Source of the DNA: Pseudomonas fontis
Lineage (GTDB): Bacteria > Pseudomonadota > Gammaproteobacteria > Pseudomonadales > Pseudomonadaceae
DNA length: 64,000 bases
Direction of reading: 5' to 3'
Assembly: GCF_028656955.1 (NCBI RefSeq)
Contig: NZ_JAMDGY010000056.1
Span: 50,025 to 114,024 of the forward strand
Shown: positions 1 to 8,957 of the stretch, piece by piece
How positions within the stretch are numbered: position 1 is the first letter of the stretch
How the letters are laid out: each line of letters begins with the position of its first letter
Translations under genes and position numbers: made by a program
The notes under the pieces: generated by a model
What the model was told of the DNA's origin: nothing
Databases searched by the model: none
What the model saw: the letters and a program-made list of their open reading frames with translations, nothing else

Positions 1-1
1 C

Positions 2-1807
2 GCGCAGATCATTCGCAGTGCGGCGATGGTGCAGCTGTTGCTGGGCAACGTCGGCATGCCGGGCGGCGGGGTAAATGCATTGCGTGGCCACTCCAACATC
101 CAGGGCCTGACCGACCTTGGCCTGTTGTCCAACTCGCTGCCGGGCTACCTGACGTTGCCCGGCGACGCCGAGCAGGACTACAACGCCTATATCGCCAAGC
201 GTGCGCTCAAGCCATTGCGCCCGGGGCAGCTGTCGTACTGGCAGAACTACGGCAAGTTCCACGTCAGCCTGATGAAGGCCTGGTACGGCGCCAACGCCAC
301 GGCTGAAAACAACTGGGGCTATGACTGGCTGCCCAAGCTGGATATCCCCGGCTATGACGTGCTGAAGATGTTCGACCAGATGGGCCAGGGCAAGGTCAAC
401 GGCTATATGTGCCAGGGCTTCAACCCGATTGCCGCGTTGCCGGACAAGAACCGGGTGACGGCCGCGTTGAGCAAGCTCAAGTGGCTGGTGGTGATGGACC
501 CGCTGGCCACCGAGACCTCGGAGTTCTGGCGCAATGTCGGGCCGTACAACGACGTCACCAGTGCCAATATCCAGACCGAGGTGATCCGCCTGCCGACCAC
601 CTGTTTTGCCGAGGAAGACGGCTCGCTGGTCAACAGCAGCCGCTGGTTGCAATGGCACTGGAAGGGCGCCGACGGCCCCGGCGAAACCCGCACCGACGTG
701 CGCATCATGAGCGAGCTGTACCGGCGCCTGCGTGATCGCTACAAGGCCGAAGGTGGTGCGTTTGCCGAGCCGTTGCTCAACCTCAGCTGGCCGTACAAGA
801 TCGCTGACGAACCATCGCCAGAAGAGCTTGCCAAGGAGCTCAACGGCGCAGCCGTCACCGATGTGACCGACGCCACGGGCGCAGTGCTCAAGGCTGGCCA
901 GCAGTTGGCCGGCTTCGCCCAGCTCAAGGACGATGGCAGTACTGCGTCCGGCTGCTGGATCTTCTGCGGCAGTTGGACCGAGCAGGGCAACCAGATGGCC
1001 CGGCGCGACAACAGCGACCCGTACGGCATGAAGCAGAACCTGGGCTGGGCCTGGGCCTGGCCGTCGAACCGGCGGATCCTCTACAACCGCGCCTCGGCCG
1101 ATACCCAGGGCCGGCCGTGGGACCCGGCCAAACGCCTGGTCTGGTGGAACGGCAAGGCCTGGGGCGGCACCGACACGCCGGACTACAAAGCCGACGTGCC
1201 GCCGGAAGCCGGGATGAACCCGTTCATCATGAACCCCGAAGGGGTGGCGCGGTTCTTCGCGGTCGACAAGATGGCCGAAGGGCCATTCCCCGAGCACTAC
1301 GAACCCTTCGAGACGCCAATCGGCATCAACCCGCTGCACCCGAACAACAAGCAGGCCACCAGCAACCCGGCCGGGCGCATCTTCGATTCGGTGTGGGAAA
1401 CCCTCGGCACCGCCAAGGACTACCCCTACGCGGCGACCAGCTACCGGCTCACCGAGCACTTCCACTTCTGGAGCAAGCATTGCCGGTTGAATGCGATTGC
1501 CCAGCCGGAGCAATTCGTCGAGATCGGTGAAGTGCTGGCCAAGGAGAAGGGCATCGCTGCCGGCGACCGGGTCCGGGTGTCGTGCAAACGCGGGTTCATC
1601 GAGGCGGTGGCGGTGGTCACCAAGCGGATCCGGCCGTTGCAGGTCAACAACCAGACCGTGCACCAGGTCGGTATTCCGCTGCACTGGGGGTTCACCGGCC
1701 TGACCCGGCACGGCTACCTCACCAACACCCTGGTGCCGTTCCTCGGTGACGGCAATACCCAGACCCCGGAATCGAAGTCGTTCCTGGTCAACGTGGAGAA
1801 AATCTGA
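2..1807 (+). CDS. fdoG: Formate dehydrogenase-O/N alpha (catalytic) subunit, 3' part
   Basis: This is the C-terminal ~601 residues of the molybdopterin-containing catalytic subunit, which oxidises formate to CO2 in the periplasm. The reading frame is open from base 2, so the gene starts upstream of the window. An ATG at 26 is internal, because the residues before it (AQIIRSAA) continue the family sequence. The segment begins at the conserved MVQLLLGNVGMPGGGVNALRG stretch and ends with the C-terminal molybdopterin-dinucleotide-binding beta-barrel domain. The N-terminal 4Fe-4S domain and the in-frame UGA selenocysteine expected for this family are outside the window, but selA, selB and tRNA-Sec follow directly, which fits a selenoenzyme. 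The TGA stop overlaps the ATG of the Fe-S subunit by one base. FdnG and FdoG cannot be told apart from this fragment; the name follows my recollection of the P. putida annotation. Confidence 0.95.
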   Translation, partial: AQIIRSAAMVQLLLGNVGMPGGGVNALRGHSNIQGLTDLGLLSNSLPGYLTLPGDAEQDYNAYIAKRALKPLRPGQLSYWQNYGKFHVSLMKAWYGANATAENNWGYDWLPKLDIPGYDVLKMFDQMGQGKVNGYMCQGFNPIAALPDKNRVTAALSKLKWLVVMDPLATETSEFWRNVGPYNDVTSANIQTEVIRLPTTCFAEEDGSLVNSSRWLQWHWKGADGPGETRTDVRIMSELYRRLRDRYKAEGGAFAEPLLNLSWPYKIADEPSPEELAKELNGAAVTDVTDATGAVLKAGQQLAGFAQLKDDGSTASGCWIFCGSWTEQGNQMARRDNSDPYGMKQNLGWAWAWPSNRRILYNRASADTQGRPWDPAKRLVWWNGKAWGGTDTPDYKADVPPEAGMNPFIMNPEGVARFFAVDKMAEGPFPEHYEPFETPIGINPLHPNNKQATSNPAGRIFDSVWETLGTAKDYPYAATSYRLTEHFHFWSKHCRLNAIAQPEQFVEIGEVLAKEKGIAAGDRVRVSCKRGFIEAVAVVTKRIRPLQVNNQTVHQVGIPLHWGFTGLTRHGYLTNTLVPFLGDGNTQTPESKSFLVNVEKI

Positions 1808-2757
1808 TGGCTAGCCAAGACATCATTGCCCGTTCGGCCACCACCACGCCGCCGCCGTCGATACGCCAGTTGGAGGAGGTGGCCAAGCTGATCGACACCA
1901 CCAAGTGCATCGGCTGCAAGGCCTGCCAGGTGGCGTGCTCGGAATGGAACGAGTTGCGTGACGAGGTCGGCCACAACCATGGCACCTACGACAACCCGCA
2001 GGACCTCTCGGCCGAGAGCTGGACGCTCATGCGCTTTACCGAGCATGAGAACGAGGCCGGCAACCTGGAGTGGTTGATCCGCAAGGACGGCTGCATGCAT
2101 TGCGCCGAGCCTGGCTGCCTGAAGGCCTGCCCGAGCCCGGGGGCGATCATCAAGCACGCCAACGGCATCGTCGACTTCAACCAGGACCACTGCATCGGCT
2201 GCGGCTATTGCATCACCGGCTGCCCGTTCAACATCCCGCGCATCTCGCAGAAGGACCACAAGGCCTACAAGTGCACCCTGTGTTCCGATCGCGTGGCCGT
2301 AGGGCTGGAGCCGGCCTGCGTGAAGACCTGCCCGACCGGGGCGATCGTCTTCGGCAGCAAGGAAGACATGAAGACCCATGCCGCCGAACGCATCGTCGAC
2401 CTCAAGTCGCGTGGCTTCGACCAGGCCGGCCTGTATGACCCGGATGGCGTCGGCGGCACCCACGTGATGTATGTGCTGCACCACGCCGACCAGCCGAGCC
2501 TGTACGCCGGCCTGCCGAACCAGCCGGTGATCAGCCCGCTGGTGGGCCTGTGGAAAGGCGTGACCAAGCCGTTGGCGCTGTTGGCCATGGGCGCGGCGGT
2601 GCTGGCCGGGTTCTTCCACTATGTGCGGGTGGGGCCGAACCGGGTGGAGGAAGATGAACACCCTTCGGCGCCGGACACCAGCGTGCATCAGGTGGATCCG
2701 GCCGTGCATGTCTATGACCCGGGCAAGCCCGGCACACCCGGGGAGGAGCGGCCATGA
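1807..2757 (+). CDS. fdoH: Formate dehydrogenase beta (iron-sulfur) subunit
   Basis: A 316-residue electron-transfer subunit that passes electrons from the catalytic subunit to the cytochrome b subunit. Four ferredoxin-like cysteine clusters are visible: C34/C37/C40/C44, C96/C99/C104/C108, C129/C132/C135/C139 and C156/C159/C171/C175, enough for four 4Fe-4S centres. A single hydrophobic segment near residues 255-275 matches the C-terminal membrane anchor of the FdnH/FdoH family. There is no Sec-type signal peptide, in keeping with export together with the alpha subunit by the Tat route (family knowledge). The start codon overlaps the alpha-subunit stop, and the stop overlaps the next ATG by 4 bp, so translational coupling is likely. 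Confidence 0.96.
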   Translation: MASQDIIARSATTTPPPSIRQLEEVAKLIDTTKCIGCKACQVACSEWNELRDEVGHNHGTYDNPQDLSAESWTLMRFTEHENEAGNLEWLIRKDGCMHCAEPGCLKACPSPGAIIKHANGIVDFNQDHCIGCGYCITGCPFNIPRISQKDHKAYKCTLCSDRVAVGLEPACVKTCPTGAIVFGSKEDMKTHAAERIVDLKSRGFDQAGLYDPDGVGGTHVMYVLHHADQPSLYAGLPNQPVISPLVGLWKGVTKPLALLAMGAAVLAGFFHYVRVGPNRVEEDEHPSAPDTSVHQVDPAVHVYDPGKPGTPGEERP

Positions 2758-3407
2758 AAGACAAACCGATCCTGCGTTACACCGCCAACGAGCGAACCAA
2801 CCACTGGATCGTCGCGATCCTGTTCTTCATGGCCGGGCTGTCGGGGCTGGCGCTGTTTCACCCGGCGCTGTTCTGGCTCAGCCACTTGTTCGGCGGCGGG
2901 CCGTGGACGCGGATCCTGCACCCGTTCATGGGCGTGGCGATGTTCGTGTTCTTCCTGGGCCTGGTGATCCGTTTCTGGCGCTACAACTTCCTCACGGCCA
3001 ATGATCGCCAATGGCTGCGGGGTATCGACAAGGTCCTGCGCAACGAGGAGGAAGGGCTGCCGCCAGTGGGTAAATACAATGCCGGGCAGAAGCTGCTGTT
3101 CTGGACCCTGCTGGTCTGCATGCTGGTGTTGCTGGTGAGTGGCGTGGTGATCTGGCGGGCGTACTTCAGCCACTGGTTCGGGATCGAGTCGATTCGCCTG
3201 GGGGCGCTGGCGCATGCGGTCGCCGGCTTCGTGCTGGTGATGAGCATCATCGTGCACATCTATGCCGGGATCTGGATCAAGGGCTCGGTCGGCGCCATGC
3301 TGCATGGCTGGGTAAGCCGTGCCTGGGCGCGCAAGCACCATGCGCTATGGTATCGGCAGGTGACCCGTGAAGAACCCACCGACAGCCAGAAAGGAATCAA
3401 GCCTTGA
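2754..3407 (+). CDS. fdoI: Formate dehydrogenase gamma (cytochrome b556) subunit
   Basis: A 217-residue integral membrane cytochrome b that anchors the complex and delivers electrons to quinone. Four membrane helices are apparent (about residues 17-40, 54-76, 112-134 and 150-174). Histidines H17, H56, H154 and H168 fall one position before the four haem ligands I recall for E. coli FdnI (18, 57, 155, 169), so both haem b sites look intact. The length is normal for the family. It overlaps the beta-subunit gene by 4 bp and fdhE by 4 bp. With no nitrate reductase genes nearby, the partner respiratory chain cannot be inferred from this window. Confidence 0.95.
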   Translation: MKDKPILRYTANERTNHWIVAILFFMAGLSGLALFHPALFWLSHLFGGGPWTRILHPFMGVAMFVFFLGLVIRFWRYNFLTANDRQWLRGIDKVLRNEEEGLPPVGKYNAGQKLLFWTLLVCMLVLLVSGVVIWRAYFSHWFGIESIRLGALAHAVAGFVLVMSIIVHIYAGIWIKGSVGAMLHGWVSRAWARKHHALWYRQVTREEPTDSQKGIKP

Positions 3408-4300
3408 GTACACTACTTGAGCCCGGTGAAATCGAGGCGGCGGCCAGTTCGCCGCCGTTTCTCTACTTGCCGCCGAGCAACCTGTTCACCTTGCGGGCCG
3501 AGCGTCTGCAAATGCTGGCCGAAGGCAATGGGCTAGGCGACTACCTGCGCTTTGCCGCCGCGCTGTGCCGGGTGCAGCAGGATCTGTTTGATCATCCGCC
3601 ACTGACGCTGGCGCGCGTTGCCGGGCCGGCACCGTTGGCGGCCGAGAGCCTGGTGCGTGATGACGCCTGGCAGTCCTGGCTGGATGCGCTGTTGCGAGGT
3701 TTTCAGGCGCAGACCTCCGAGCAGCAGGCCGCCATGGACACCTTGTCCAGCGCCAACGCGGGGCAGCGCAAGGTCTGGGCGCTGGAGCTGCTCAGTGGGC
3801 AATATGGGCTGGTCCCGGCGGCGCTGGTTCCGTTCCTTGGCGCCGCGTTGCAGGCGGCGTGGAGCCACGCCTTGCTGGCGCTGGGGGAGGCGGACGTGAA
3901 GCCCGCGCACACCTTGGCGCAGTGCCCGGCGTGCGGGTCGCCGGCGATGGCCGGGGTGATCCGCCACCGGGGGCGGCACAACGGCTTGCGCTATCTGCTG
4001 TGTTCGTTGTGCGCCTGCGAATGGCATGTGGTGCGGGTCAAGTGCGTGTACTGCGAGCAGAGCAAGGGCTTGCTGTATTACAGCTTCGAGGATGACCGCC
4101 ATGCCAGCGGCAAGGCGCCGTTGCAGGCCGAGTGTTGCCCGGGGTGCAGCAGCTACCTGAAACAGGTGTACCTGGAGAATGACGCCAGTGCCGAAGGGCT
4201 GTCGGCGGACTTGGCGAGCCTGGCGCTGGATATGCGCCTGGACGGGGAAGGTTACCAGCGCTTGGCGCCGAATCTGTTGCTGGCGCCGGGAGGGGAGTGA
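3404..4300 (+). CDS. fdhE: Formate dehydrogenase accessory protein FdhE
   Basis: A 298-residue cytoplasmic maturation factor for respiratory formate dehydrogenases. The start is a TTG overlapping the fdoI stop by 4 bp, giving MSTLLEPGEIEAA. The C-terminal half carries the rubredoxin-like CXXC set that marks the family: CPAC at 174-177, CSLC at 200-203, CVYC at 214-217 and CPGC at 245-248. The N-terminal half is helical and the overall length is typical. In E. coli FdhE interacts with the catalytic subunits and is needed for active enzyme (family knowledge). Its place as fourth gene of the operon fits this role. The TTG start may lower its yield relative to the structural subunits. Confidence 0.93.
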   Translation: MSTLLEPGEIEAAASSPPFLYLPPSNLFTLRAERLQMLAEGNGLGDYLRFAAALCRVQQDLFDHPPLTLARVAGPAPLAAESLVRDDAWQSWLDALLRGFQAQTSEQQAAMDTLSSANAGQRKVWALELLSGQYGLVPAALVPFLGAALQAAWSHALLALGEADVKPAHTLAQCPACGSPAMAGVIRHRGRHNGLRYLLCSLCACEWHVVRVKCVYCEQSKGLLYYSFEDDRHASGKAPLQAECCPGCSSYLKQVYLENDASAEGLSADLASLALDMRLDGEGYQRLAPNLLLAPGGE

Positions 4301-4355
4301 CAGGAGGGTCTACACTCAGCACTCCAATCACGCCTTCGCCGGAGTTGTCGCTGAA

Positions 4356-4379
4356 CCTGTGGGAGCCGGCTCCCACAGG
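4356..4379. repeat. REP-type 24-bp perfect palindrome
   Basis: A perfect palindrome of CCTGTGGGAGCC followed by its reverse complement lies in the 127-bp fdhE-selA gap. GTGGGAGCCGGC is the core of the common Pseudomonas REP family. The absence of a T-run argues against a simple intrinsic terminator; it may act as an mRNA-stabilising hairpin between the fdo genes and selA. Confidence 0.8.
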
Positions 4380-4427
4380 GGTACGGCGGGCTCGGGCGCC
4401 AATGGATCTGTCGAGGGTAGCCCCTGC

Positions 4428-5858
4428 ATGCCGTCCAGCCCTGCCTCCAGCGTCAGCCATCTACCCTCCATCGATGCCTTGTTACGCAGCCCCGCCTGCC
4501 AGCCGCTGATCACTCGCTATGGTCGCGATGCCACCCTGGCGACCTTGCGCCAACTCCTCGACGACCTGCGTGAACCGGCCAGGTTCGGCCAGTTGGCCAG
4601 CGCCGAGCTCGCCACCGAGGTGCTCGCCGGGCGCACAGGCGAGCGCCTGGCCAACCAGCACCGCAGCCAGGTTCGGCGGGTGTTCAACCTCACCGGCACC
4701 GTGCTGCACACCAACCTTGGCCGAGCACTGCTGCCCGAGGAAGCCATCGAGGCGGTGCAGATGGCTGCGCGCTACCCGCTCAACCTTGAATTCGACCTGC
4801 ACAGCGGCAAGCGCGGCGATCGCGACGACCTGATCGAAGGCCTGATCCGCGAGCTGACCGGCGCCGAGGCCGTCACCGTGGTCAACAACAACGCTGCCGC
4901 CGTATTGCTGGCGCTCAACAGCCTGGGCGCACGCAAGGAGGGCATCATTTCCCGCGGTGAGCTGATCGAGATCGGCGGGGCGTTTCGCATCCCCGACATC
5001 ATGGCCCGCGCCGGGGTGAAGCTGCACGAGATCGGCACCACCAACCGCACCCACGCTCGCGACTACGAAGCCGCCATCAACCCACGCAGCGGCCTGTTGA
5101 TGCGCGTGCATTGCAGCAACTACAGCATCCAGGGCTTCACCACCCAGGTGCCCACCGCCGAGCTGGCGCGCATCGCCCACCAGCACCAGTTGCCGTTGCT
5201 CGAAGACCTGGGCAGCGGCAGCCTGCTCGACCTGACCCGCTGGGGCCTGCCGGCTGAGCCGACGGTACGCCAGGCACTGGCCGATGGCGCCGACATCGTC
5301 ACCTTCAGCGGCGACAAGTTGCTCGGCGGGCCGCAGGCCGGGGTAATCGTCGGGCGCAAGGAACTGATCGCCAAAATCAAGAAGAACCCGCTCAAGCGCG
5401 CCCTGCGCGTCGACAAGCTGACCCTCGCCGCGCTCGAGGCAGTGCTGGGCCTGTACCGCGACCCGGACCGCCTCGCCGAGCGCCTGCCCAGCTTGCGCCT
5501 GCTGACCCGGCCGCAAGCCGACATCCATGCCCAGGCCGAGCGCCTGGCGCCGTCACTGGCACAGGTGCTCGGCAGCGCCTGGCAGGTGGCAGCGGTGCCA
5601 GCATTGGGCATGATCGGCAGCGGCAGCCAACCGGTAGCACGCCTGCCCAGTGCGGCGCTGTGTGTGCGCCCACTGGTGTCGAAACGACTGCGCGGGCGCA
5701 GCCTGCTGGCGCTGGAGGCGGCCTTGCGACGCTTGCCGGTGCCGGTGCTCGGTCGCATTGACGACGACGCGCTGTGGCTGGATTTGCGCCAGCTGGACGA
5801 TGAAGCCGGATGGCTGGCGCAACTGGGGCAATTGCAAGTGGAGCACCCCGCGCCGTGA
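4428..5858 (+). CDS. selA: L-seryl-tRNA(Sec) selenium transferase
   Basis: A 476-residue PLP enzyme that converts seryl-tRNA(Sec) to selenocysteinyl-tRNA(Sec) using selenophosphate. The frame is open further upstream, but that part has no SelA-like sequence. The ATG at 4428 (MPSSPASSVSHLPSIDALL) gives the usual family length of about 460-476. Conserved blocks include TGTVLHTNLGRA, VVNNNAAAVLL and the PLP-lysine motif FSGDKLLGGPQAG with K297, close to Lys295 of E. coli SelA. The stop overlaps the selB GTG start by 4 bp (GTGA). Together with selB and the tRNA it supplies the selenocysteine needed by the upstream formate dehydrogenase. selD is not in this window. Confidence 0.95.
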   Translation: MPSSPASSVSHLPSIDALLRSPACQPLITRYGRDATLATLRQLLDDLREPARFGQLASAELATEVLAGRTGERLANQHRSQVRRVFNLTGTVLHTNLGRALLPEEAIEAVQMAARYPLNLEFDLHSGKRGDRDDLIEGLIRELTGAEAVTVVNNNAAAVLLALNSLGARKEGIISRGELIEIGGAFRIPDIMARAGVKLHEIGTTNRTHARDYEAAINPRSGLLMRVHCSNYSIQGFTTQVPTAELARIAHQHQLPLLEDLGSGSLLDLTRWGLPAEPTVRQALADGADIVTFSGDKLLGGPQAGVIVGRKELIAKIKKNPLKRALRVDKLTLAALEAVLGLYRDPDRLAERLPSLRLLTRPQADIHAQAERLAPSLAQVLGSAWQVAAVPALGMIGSGSQPVARLPSAALCVRPLVSKRLRGRSLLALEAALRRLPVPVLGRIDDDALWLDLRQLDDEAGWLAQLGQLQVEHPAP

Positions 5859-7777
5859 TCGTGGGGACGGCAGGCCATATCGACCATGGCAAGACCGCGT
5901 TGCTCGAAGCACTGACCGGGCAGGCCGGCGACCAACGCCCCGAAGAGCGCGCGCGGGACATGACCATCGACCTCGGTTATCGCTACGCCGCCCTGCAACC
6001 GGGTGCGCCGCTGACCGGGTTTATCGACGTGCCGGGCCATGAGCGATTTATCCGCAACATGCTGGCCGGGGCACAGGGTATCGACCTGGTTTTGCTGGTG
6101 GTGGCTGCCGACGATGGGGTGATGCCGCAAACCCGTGAGCACCTGGCGATTGTCGAGTTGCTCGGGATCCCACAGGCGCTGGTGGCGATCAGCAAATGCG
6201 ACCGCGTCGAGCCGGCAAGAGTCAGCGAAGTACAGGCGCAGGTCACCGAGTTGCTGGCGCGAGGGCCTTTTGCTGGCGCCGCGCAGTTCCCCCTGTCGAA
6301 CGTCACCGGCGAAGGCGTCGATGCCCTGCGTCAGGCGTTGTTGCAGGCGCAGGAAACCCTGGCCCAACGCGCCGTCTCGGGTGGCTTTCGACTGGCCATC
6401 GACCGCGCGTTCAGCGTTGCCGGGGCCGGCATCGTGGTGACTGGCACCGCCCTGGCCGGGCGGGTGCGCCAGGGCGACAGCTTGCTGCTCGGGCACGCCG
6501 GCAAACCGGTGCGGGTACGCGGCCTGCATGCGCAGAACATCACCGCCAGCGAAGCGTGCGCCGGGCAACGGGTGGCCCTGAACATCAGCGCCGAACGGCT
6601 GGCCGTCGAGCAGATCCATCGGGGCGATTGGCTGGTCGCCGAGTGGCTGTTTGCGCCAACCCAGCGGGTGGACATGCTCTGGCACCTGCTGCCTGGCGAG
6701 ACGCGGACGTTCGAACATTTCAGCCCGGTGCACGTGCACCTGGGCACTCAGGATGTCACGGCGCGGCTGGCATTGCTCGAGGGTGAGCGGCTGGCGCCGG
6801 GGCAGCAGATGTTCGCGCAGTTGTTGCTCAATGCCCCCCTGCAAGCAGTGCACGGTGACCGCCTGGTAGTGCGTGACCATAGCGCCCAGCGCACGCTGGG
6901 TGGCGGCACGGTGCTCGACCCGTTTGCCCCGGCCCGGCAACGGCGCGAACCGGCCCGGCTGGCGCAATTGCAGGCGCTGGCAGACAGCGACAGCCTGGAG
7001 GCGGCGTTGCCGGCATTGATCGCCAACAGCCCGGCCGGGCTTGTACCGCAGCGCCTGGAGCGTCAGTTCAACCGCCTGCGTGACAGCTGGCAGCTGGCGC
7101 AGGACGTGATCGTCATCGCCACGCGCCAGGGGCCGCTGCTGTTCGCCACGGGGCAATGGCAGGCGCTGAAAGCGCAATTGCTGGAAACCCTTGGACGCTT
7201 CCATGAGCTGGAGCCGGACCAACTCGGCCCGGACCGTGATCGCCTGCGCCGCTTTGCGGCGATGCCGGTGGAGCGCCCGGCGTTCATCAGCCTGATCGAG
7301 GAATTGCTCGGCAGCGGCCAGTTGGCCAGCAGCGGGCAGTGGCTGCACCTGCCGGGGCATCAGGCACGCCTGACGGCGGCGGACGACGCCCTGTGGCAGC
7401 AGGTGCAGCCGCTGTTGCTGCAAGCCGGCTTCGATCCGCCGTGGGTGCGCGACCTGGCCCGGCTCACGCACACCGAGGAAGCCGCCATGCGCCTGCTGCT
7501 GCGCAAGATGGCGCGCCTGGCGCAGGTGCACCAGGTGGTTCGCGATCTGTTCTACGCCGACGCCACGCTCGGGCAAATGGCGTCTATGCTGGTGCGCATG
7601 GCGGGCGATGAAGGGGTGATCCAGGCTGCGGCCTTTCGCGATGCATTGGGCATCGGGCGCAAACGCAGTATCCAGATCCTTGAGTACTTCGACCGTATCG
7701 GCCTGACCCGACGCCTGGGCGAGCAGCGTCGCCTACGCCGTGACAGTGCCCTGGCCCAGGCCGGCGCGCACGACTGA
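5855..7777 (+). CDS. selB: Selenocysteine-specific elongation factor SelB
   Basis: A 640-residue GTPase that brings Sec-tRNA(Sec) to UGA codons marked by a SECIS hairpin. I place the start at the GTG at 5855, overlapping the selA stop; it gives MIVGTAGHIDHGKTALLEAL, so the G1 loop GHIDHGKT sits at the N-terminus as in the family. G3 (DVPGHERF) and an NKxD-like SKCD motif are present, followed by EF-Tu-like domains 2 and 3. The C-terminal ~270 residues match the winged-helix domains that bind the SECIS, ending in the IGRKRSIQILEYFDRIGLTR stretch. The tRNA-Sec gene starts 4 bp after the stop. Confidence 0.96.
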   Translation: MIVGTAGHIDHGKTALLEALTGQAGDQRPEERARDMTIDLGYRYAALQPGAPLTGFIDVPGHERFIRNMLAGAQGIDLVLLVVAADDGVMPQTREHLAIVELLGIPQALVAISKCDRVEPARVSEVQAQVTELLARGPFAGAAQFPLSNVTGEGVDALRQALLQAQETLAQRAVSGGFRLAIDRAFSVAGAGIVVTGTALAGRVRQGDSLLLGHAGKPVRVRGLHAQNITASEACAGQRVALNISAERLAVEQIHRGDWLVAEWLFAPTQRVDMLWHLLPGETRTFEHFSPVHVHLGTQDVTARLALLEGERLAPGQQMFAQLLLNAPLQAVHGDRLVVRDHSAQRTLGGGTVLDPFAPARQRREPARLAQLQALADSDSLEAALPALIANSPAGLVPQRLERQFNRLRDSWQLAQDVIVIATRQGPLLFATGQWQALKAQLLETLGRFHELEPDQLGPDRDRLRRFAAMPVERPAFISLIEELLGSGQLASSGQWLHLPGHQARLTAADDALWQQVQPLLLQAGFDPPWVRDLARLTHTEEAAMRLLLRKMARLAQVHQVVRDLFYADATLGQMASMLVRMAGDEGVIQAAAFRDALGIGRKRSIQILEYFDRIGLTRRLGEQRRLRRDSALAQAGAHD

Positions 7778-7781
7778 ACAT

Positions 7782-7877
7782 GGAAGGCAATCGCGCCCGG
7801 TGGCGCGGCCGGGCTTCAAACCCGGTTGGGGGCGGCAGCCGTTCCCGGGCAGGTTCGACTCCCGCTGCCTTCCGCCA
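7782..7877 (+). tRNA. selC: tRNA-Sec (anticodon TCA)
   Basis: A 96-nt selenocysteine tRNA with encoded CCA. The acceptor stem is the diagnostic 8 bp (GGAAGGCA with TGCCTTCC). The anticodon TCA is at 7816-7818 in a CTTCAAA loop. A long variable arm follows, then a T-arm with GGTTCGACTCC. Alignment by eye to E. coli selC shows the same loops with compensated stems. It lies 4 bp downstream of selB. The opposite-strand asparaginase gene ends 5 bp after its 3' end, so the tRNA is squeezed between convergent genes. Confidence 0.97.
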
Positions 7878-7882
7878 CTTTC

Positions 7883-8875
7883 CTAGGCTACGCGTTCCCC
7901 GCACAGGTCCAGGGCGAACCAGTGCTGCGCGGTTGCCAGGTCCAGGCCGGCACCCAGCAGCGCGAACAGTTTGCCCAGCGCCGCTTCACGGGTCATGCCA
8001 CCTGCCGAGACCAGCCCGCTGTCGCGCAAGCGACTGCCCGCCGCGTAGGTGTCGAACATCACGCTGCCTTCCGGGCACTGGCTGATCGCGACGATCAGCA
8101 CGCCTTGCTGGCGCGCATCAGCGAAGGCATCCAGCAGCGCCTGGTCATCGGACGGGCCGGTGCCGCTGCCGTAGCATTCCAGCAGCAAGCCCTTTACGCC
8201 GCTGTCGACCAGCGCCTTGACGTGGGCCGCCTGCAAGCCGGGGAAGATCGGCAGTACCGCGAGGTTTACCGGAATGCGCGGCTGGCAGTAGGTCAGGACG
8301 GCCGGAATGTGCCCGGCCTTCTCACCCTCACGCTGGCGCGGCAGCGCGGCAAAAGCCTCGAAGGCCTCGCTGCGCAACTTGCTGGCGCGGGCGCCGTGCA
8401 GCAACTGGCCGGCGAAGTACAACTGCACGCCGTTTTCTACGCCCTGCTCAAAGAGCTTCAGTGCCCCGCACAGGTTGCCCCAGGCATCGCTGTCCGGCGC
8501 CCCGGCGGGCAGCATCGACCCGGTCAGCACCACCGGCACATCCAGCCCCAGCAGCAGGAACGACAAGGCCGCTGCGCTGTAGGCCAGGGTGTCGGTGCCG
8601 TGCAGCAGCAGGATGGCGTCGTGCCCGTCCTGCTTCACCGCTTCGACGATGGCGTCGCACATCGCCAGCCAGTTGGCTTGCTGCATGTTCGCGCTGTCGA
8701 GCAGCGGCGACAGTTCCCGCAGGGTCCAGGCGATGCGCGGGCTGTCGGGGTGTGCGTCAAGGTAGCTGCGCATGCGCGCCTCGAAGCCAGCGGCGGGCGC
8801 CAGGCCCTGGGGGGTTTCGAGCATGCCGATGGTGCCCCCGGTGTAGAGGACGAGGAGGTTCTTGACTGCGCACAT
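7883..8875 (-). CDS. ansA: L-asparaginase (cytoplasmic type)
   Basis: A 330-residue asparaginase that hydrolyses L-asparagine to aspartate and ammonia. The start at 8875 (MCAVKNLLVLYTGGTIGMLE) follows a GGAAGG ribosome-binding site. The longer frame upstream adds a low-complexity tail and was rejected. The first catalytic-threonine motif, YTGGTIG, is at residues 9-15. The second motif, HGTDTLAYSAAAL, carries the TD pair of the active site. There is no signal peptide, which points to a cytosolic type I enzyme; a periplasmic glutaminase-asparaginase is less likely for that reason. It lies downstream of the symporter gene on the same strand, but a strong hairpin separates them. Confidence 0.9.
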   Translation of the reverse strand: MCAVKNLLVLYTGGTIGMLETPQGLAPAAGFEARMRSYLDAHPDSPRIAWTLRELSPLLDSANMQQANWLAMCDAIVEAVKQDGHDAILLLHGTDTLAYSAAALSFLLLGLDVPVVLTGSMLPAGAPDSDAWGNLCGALKLFEQGVENGVQLYFAGQLLHGARASKLRSEAFEAFAALPRQREGEKAGHIPAVLTYCQPRIPVNLAVLPIFPGLQAAHVKALVDSGVKGLLLECYGSGTGPSDDQALLDAFADARQQGVLIVAISQCPEGSVMFDTYAAGSRLRDSGLVSAGGMTREAALGKLFALLGAGLDLATAQHWFALDLCGERVA

Positions 8876-8918
8876 GGTGGGCCTTCCGGGCGGATGAAAT
8901 GCAAGGGCGGGGGAATGC

Positions 8919-8945
8919 AAAGCCGCCCGCGAACGGGGCGGCTTT
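8919..8945. terminator. Hairpin terminator after the AGCS symporter gene
   Basis: Stem GCCGCCC (8922-8928) pairs with GGGCGGC (8936-8942) around a 7-nt loop, flanked by AAA and TTTT. It sits 13 bp beyond the symporter stop at 8958, so it probably ends that transcript on the minus strand before ansA. Confidence 0.7.
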
Positions 8946-8957
8946 TCAGGGGGCGAC

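Noticed and set aside
5120..7576. 818-codon minus-strand ORF opposite selA/selB
   Set aside because: It is antisense to clear selA and selB coding sequence and has shadow-type composition.
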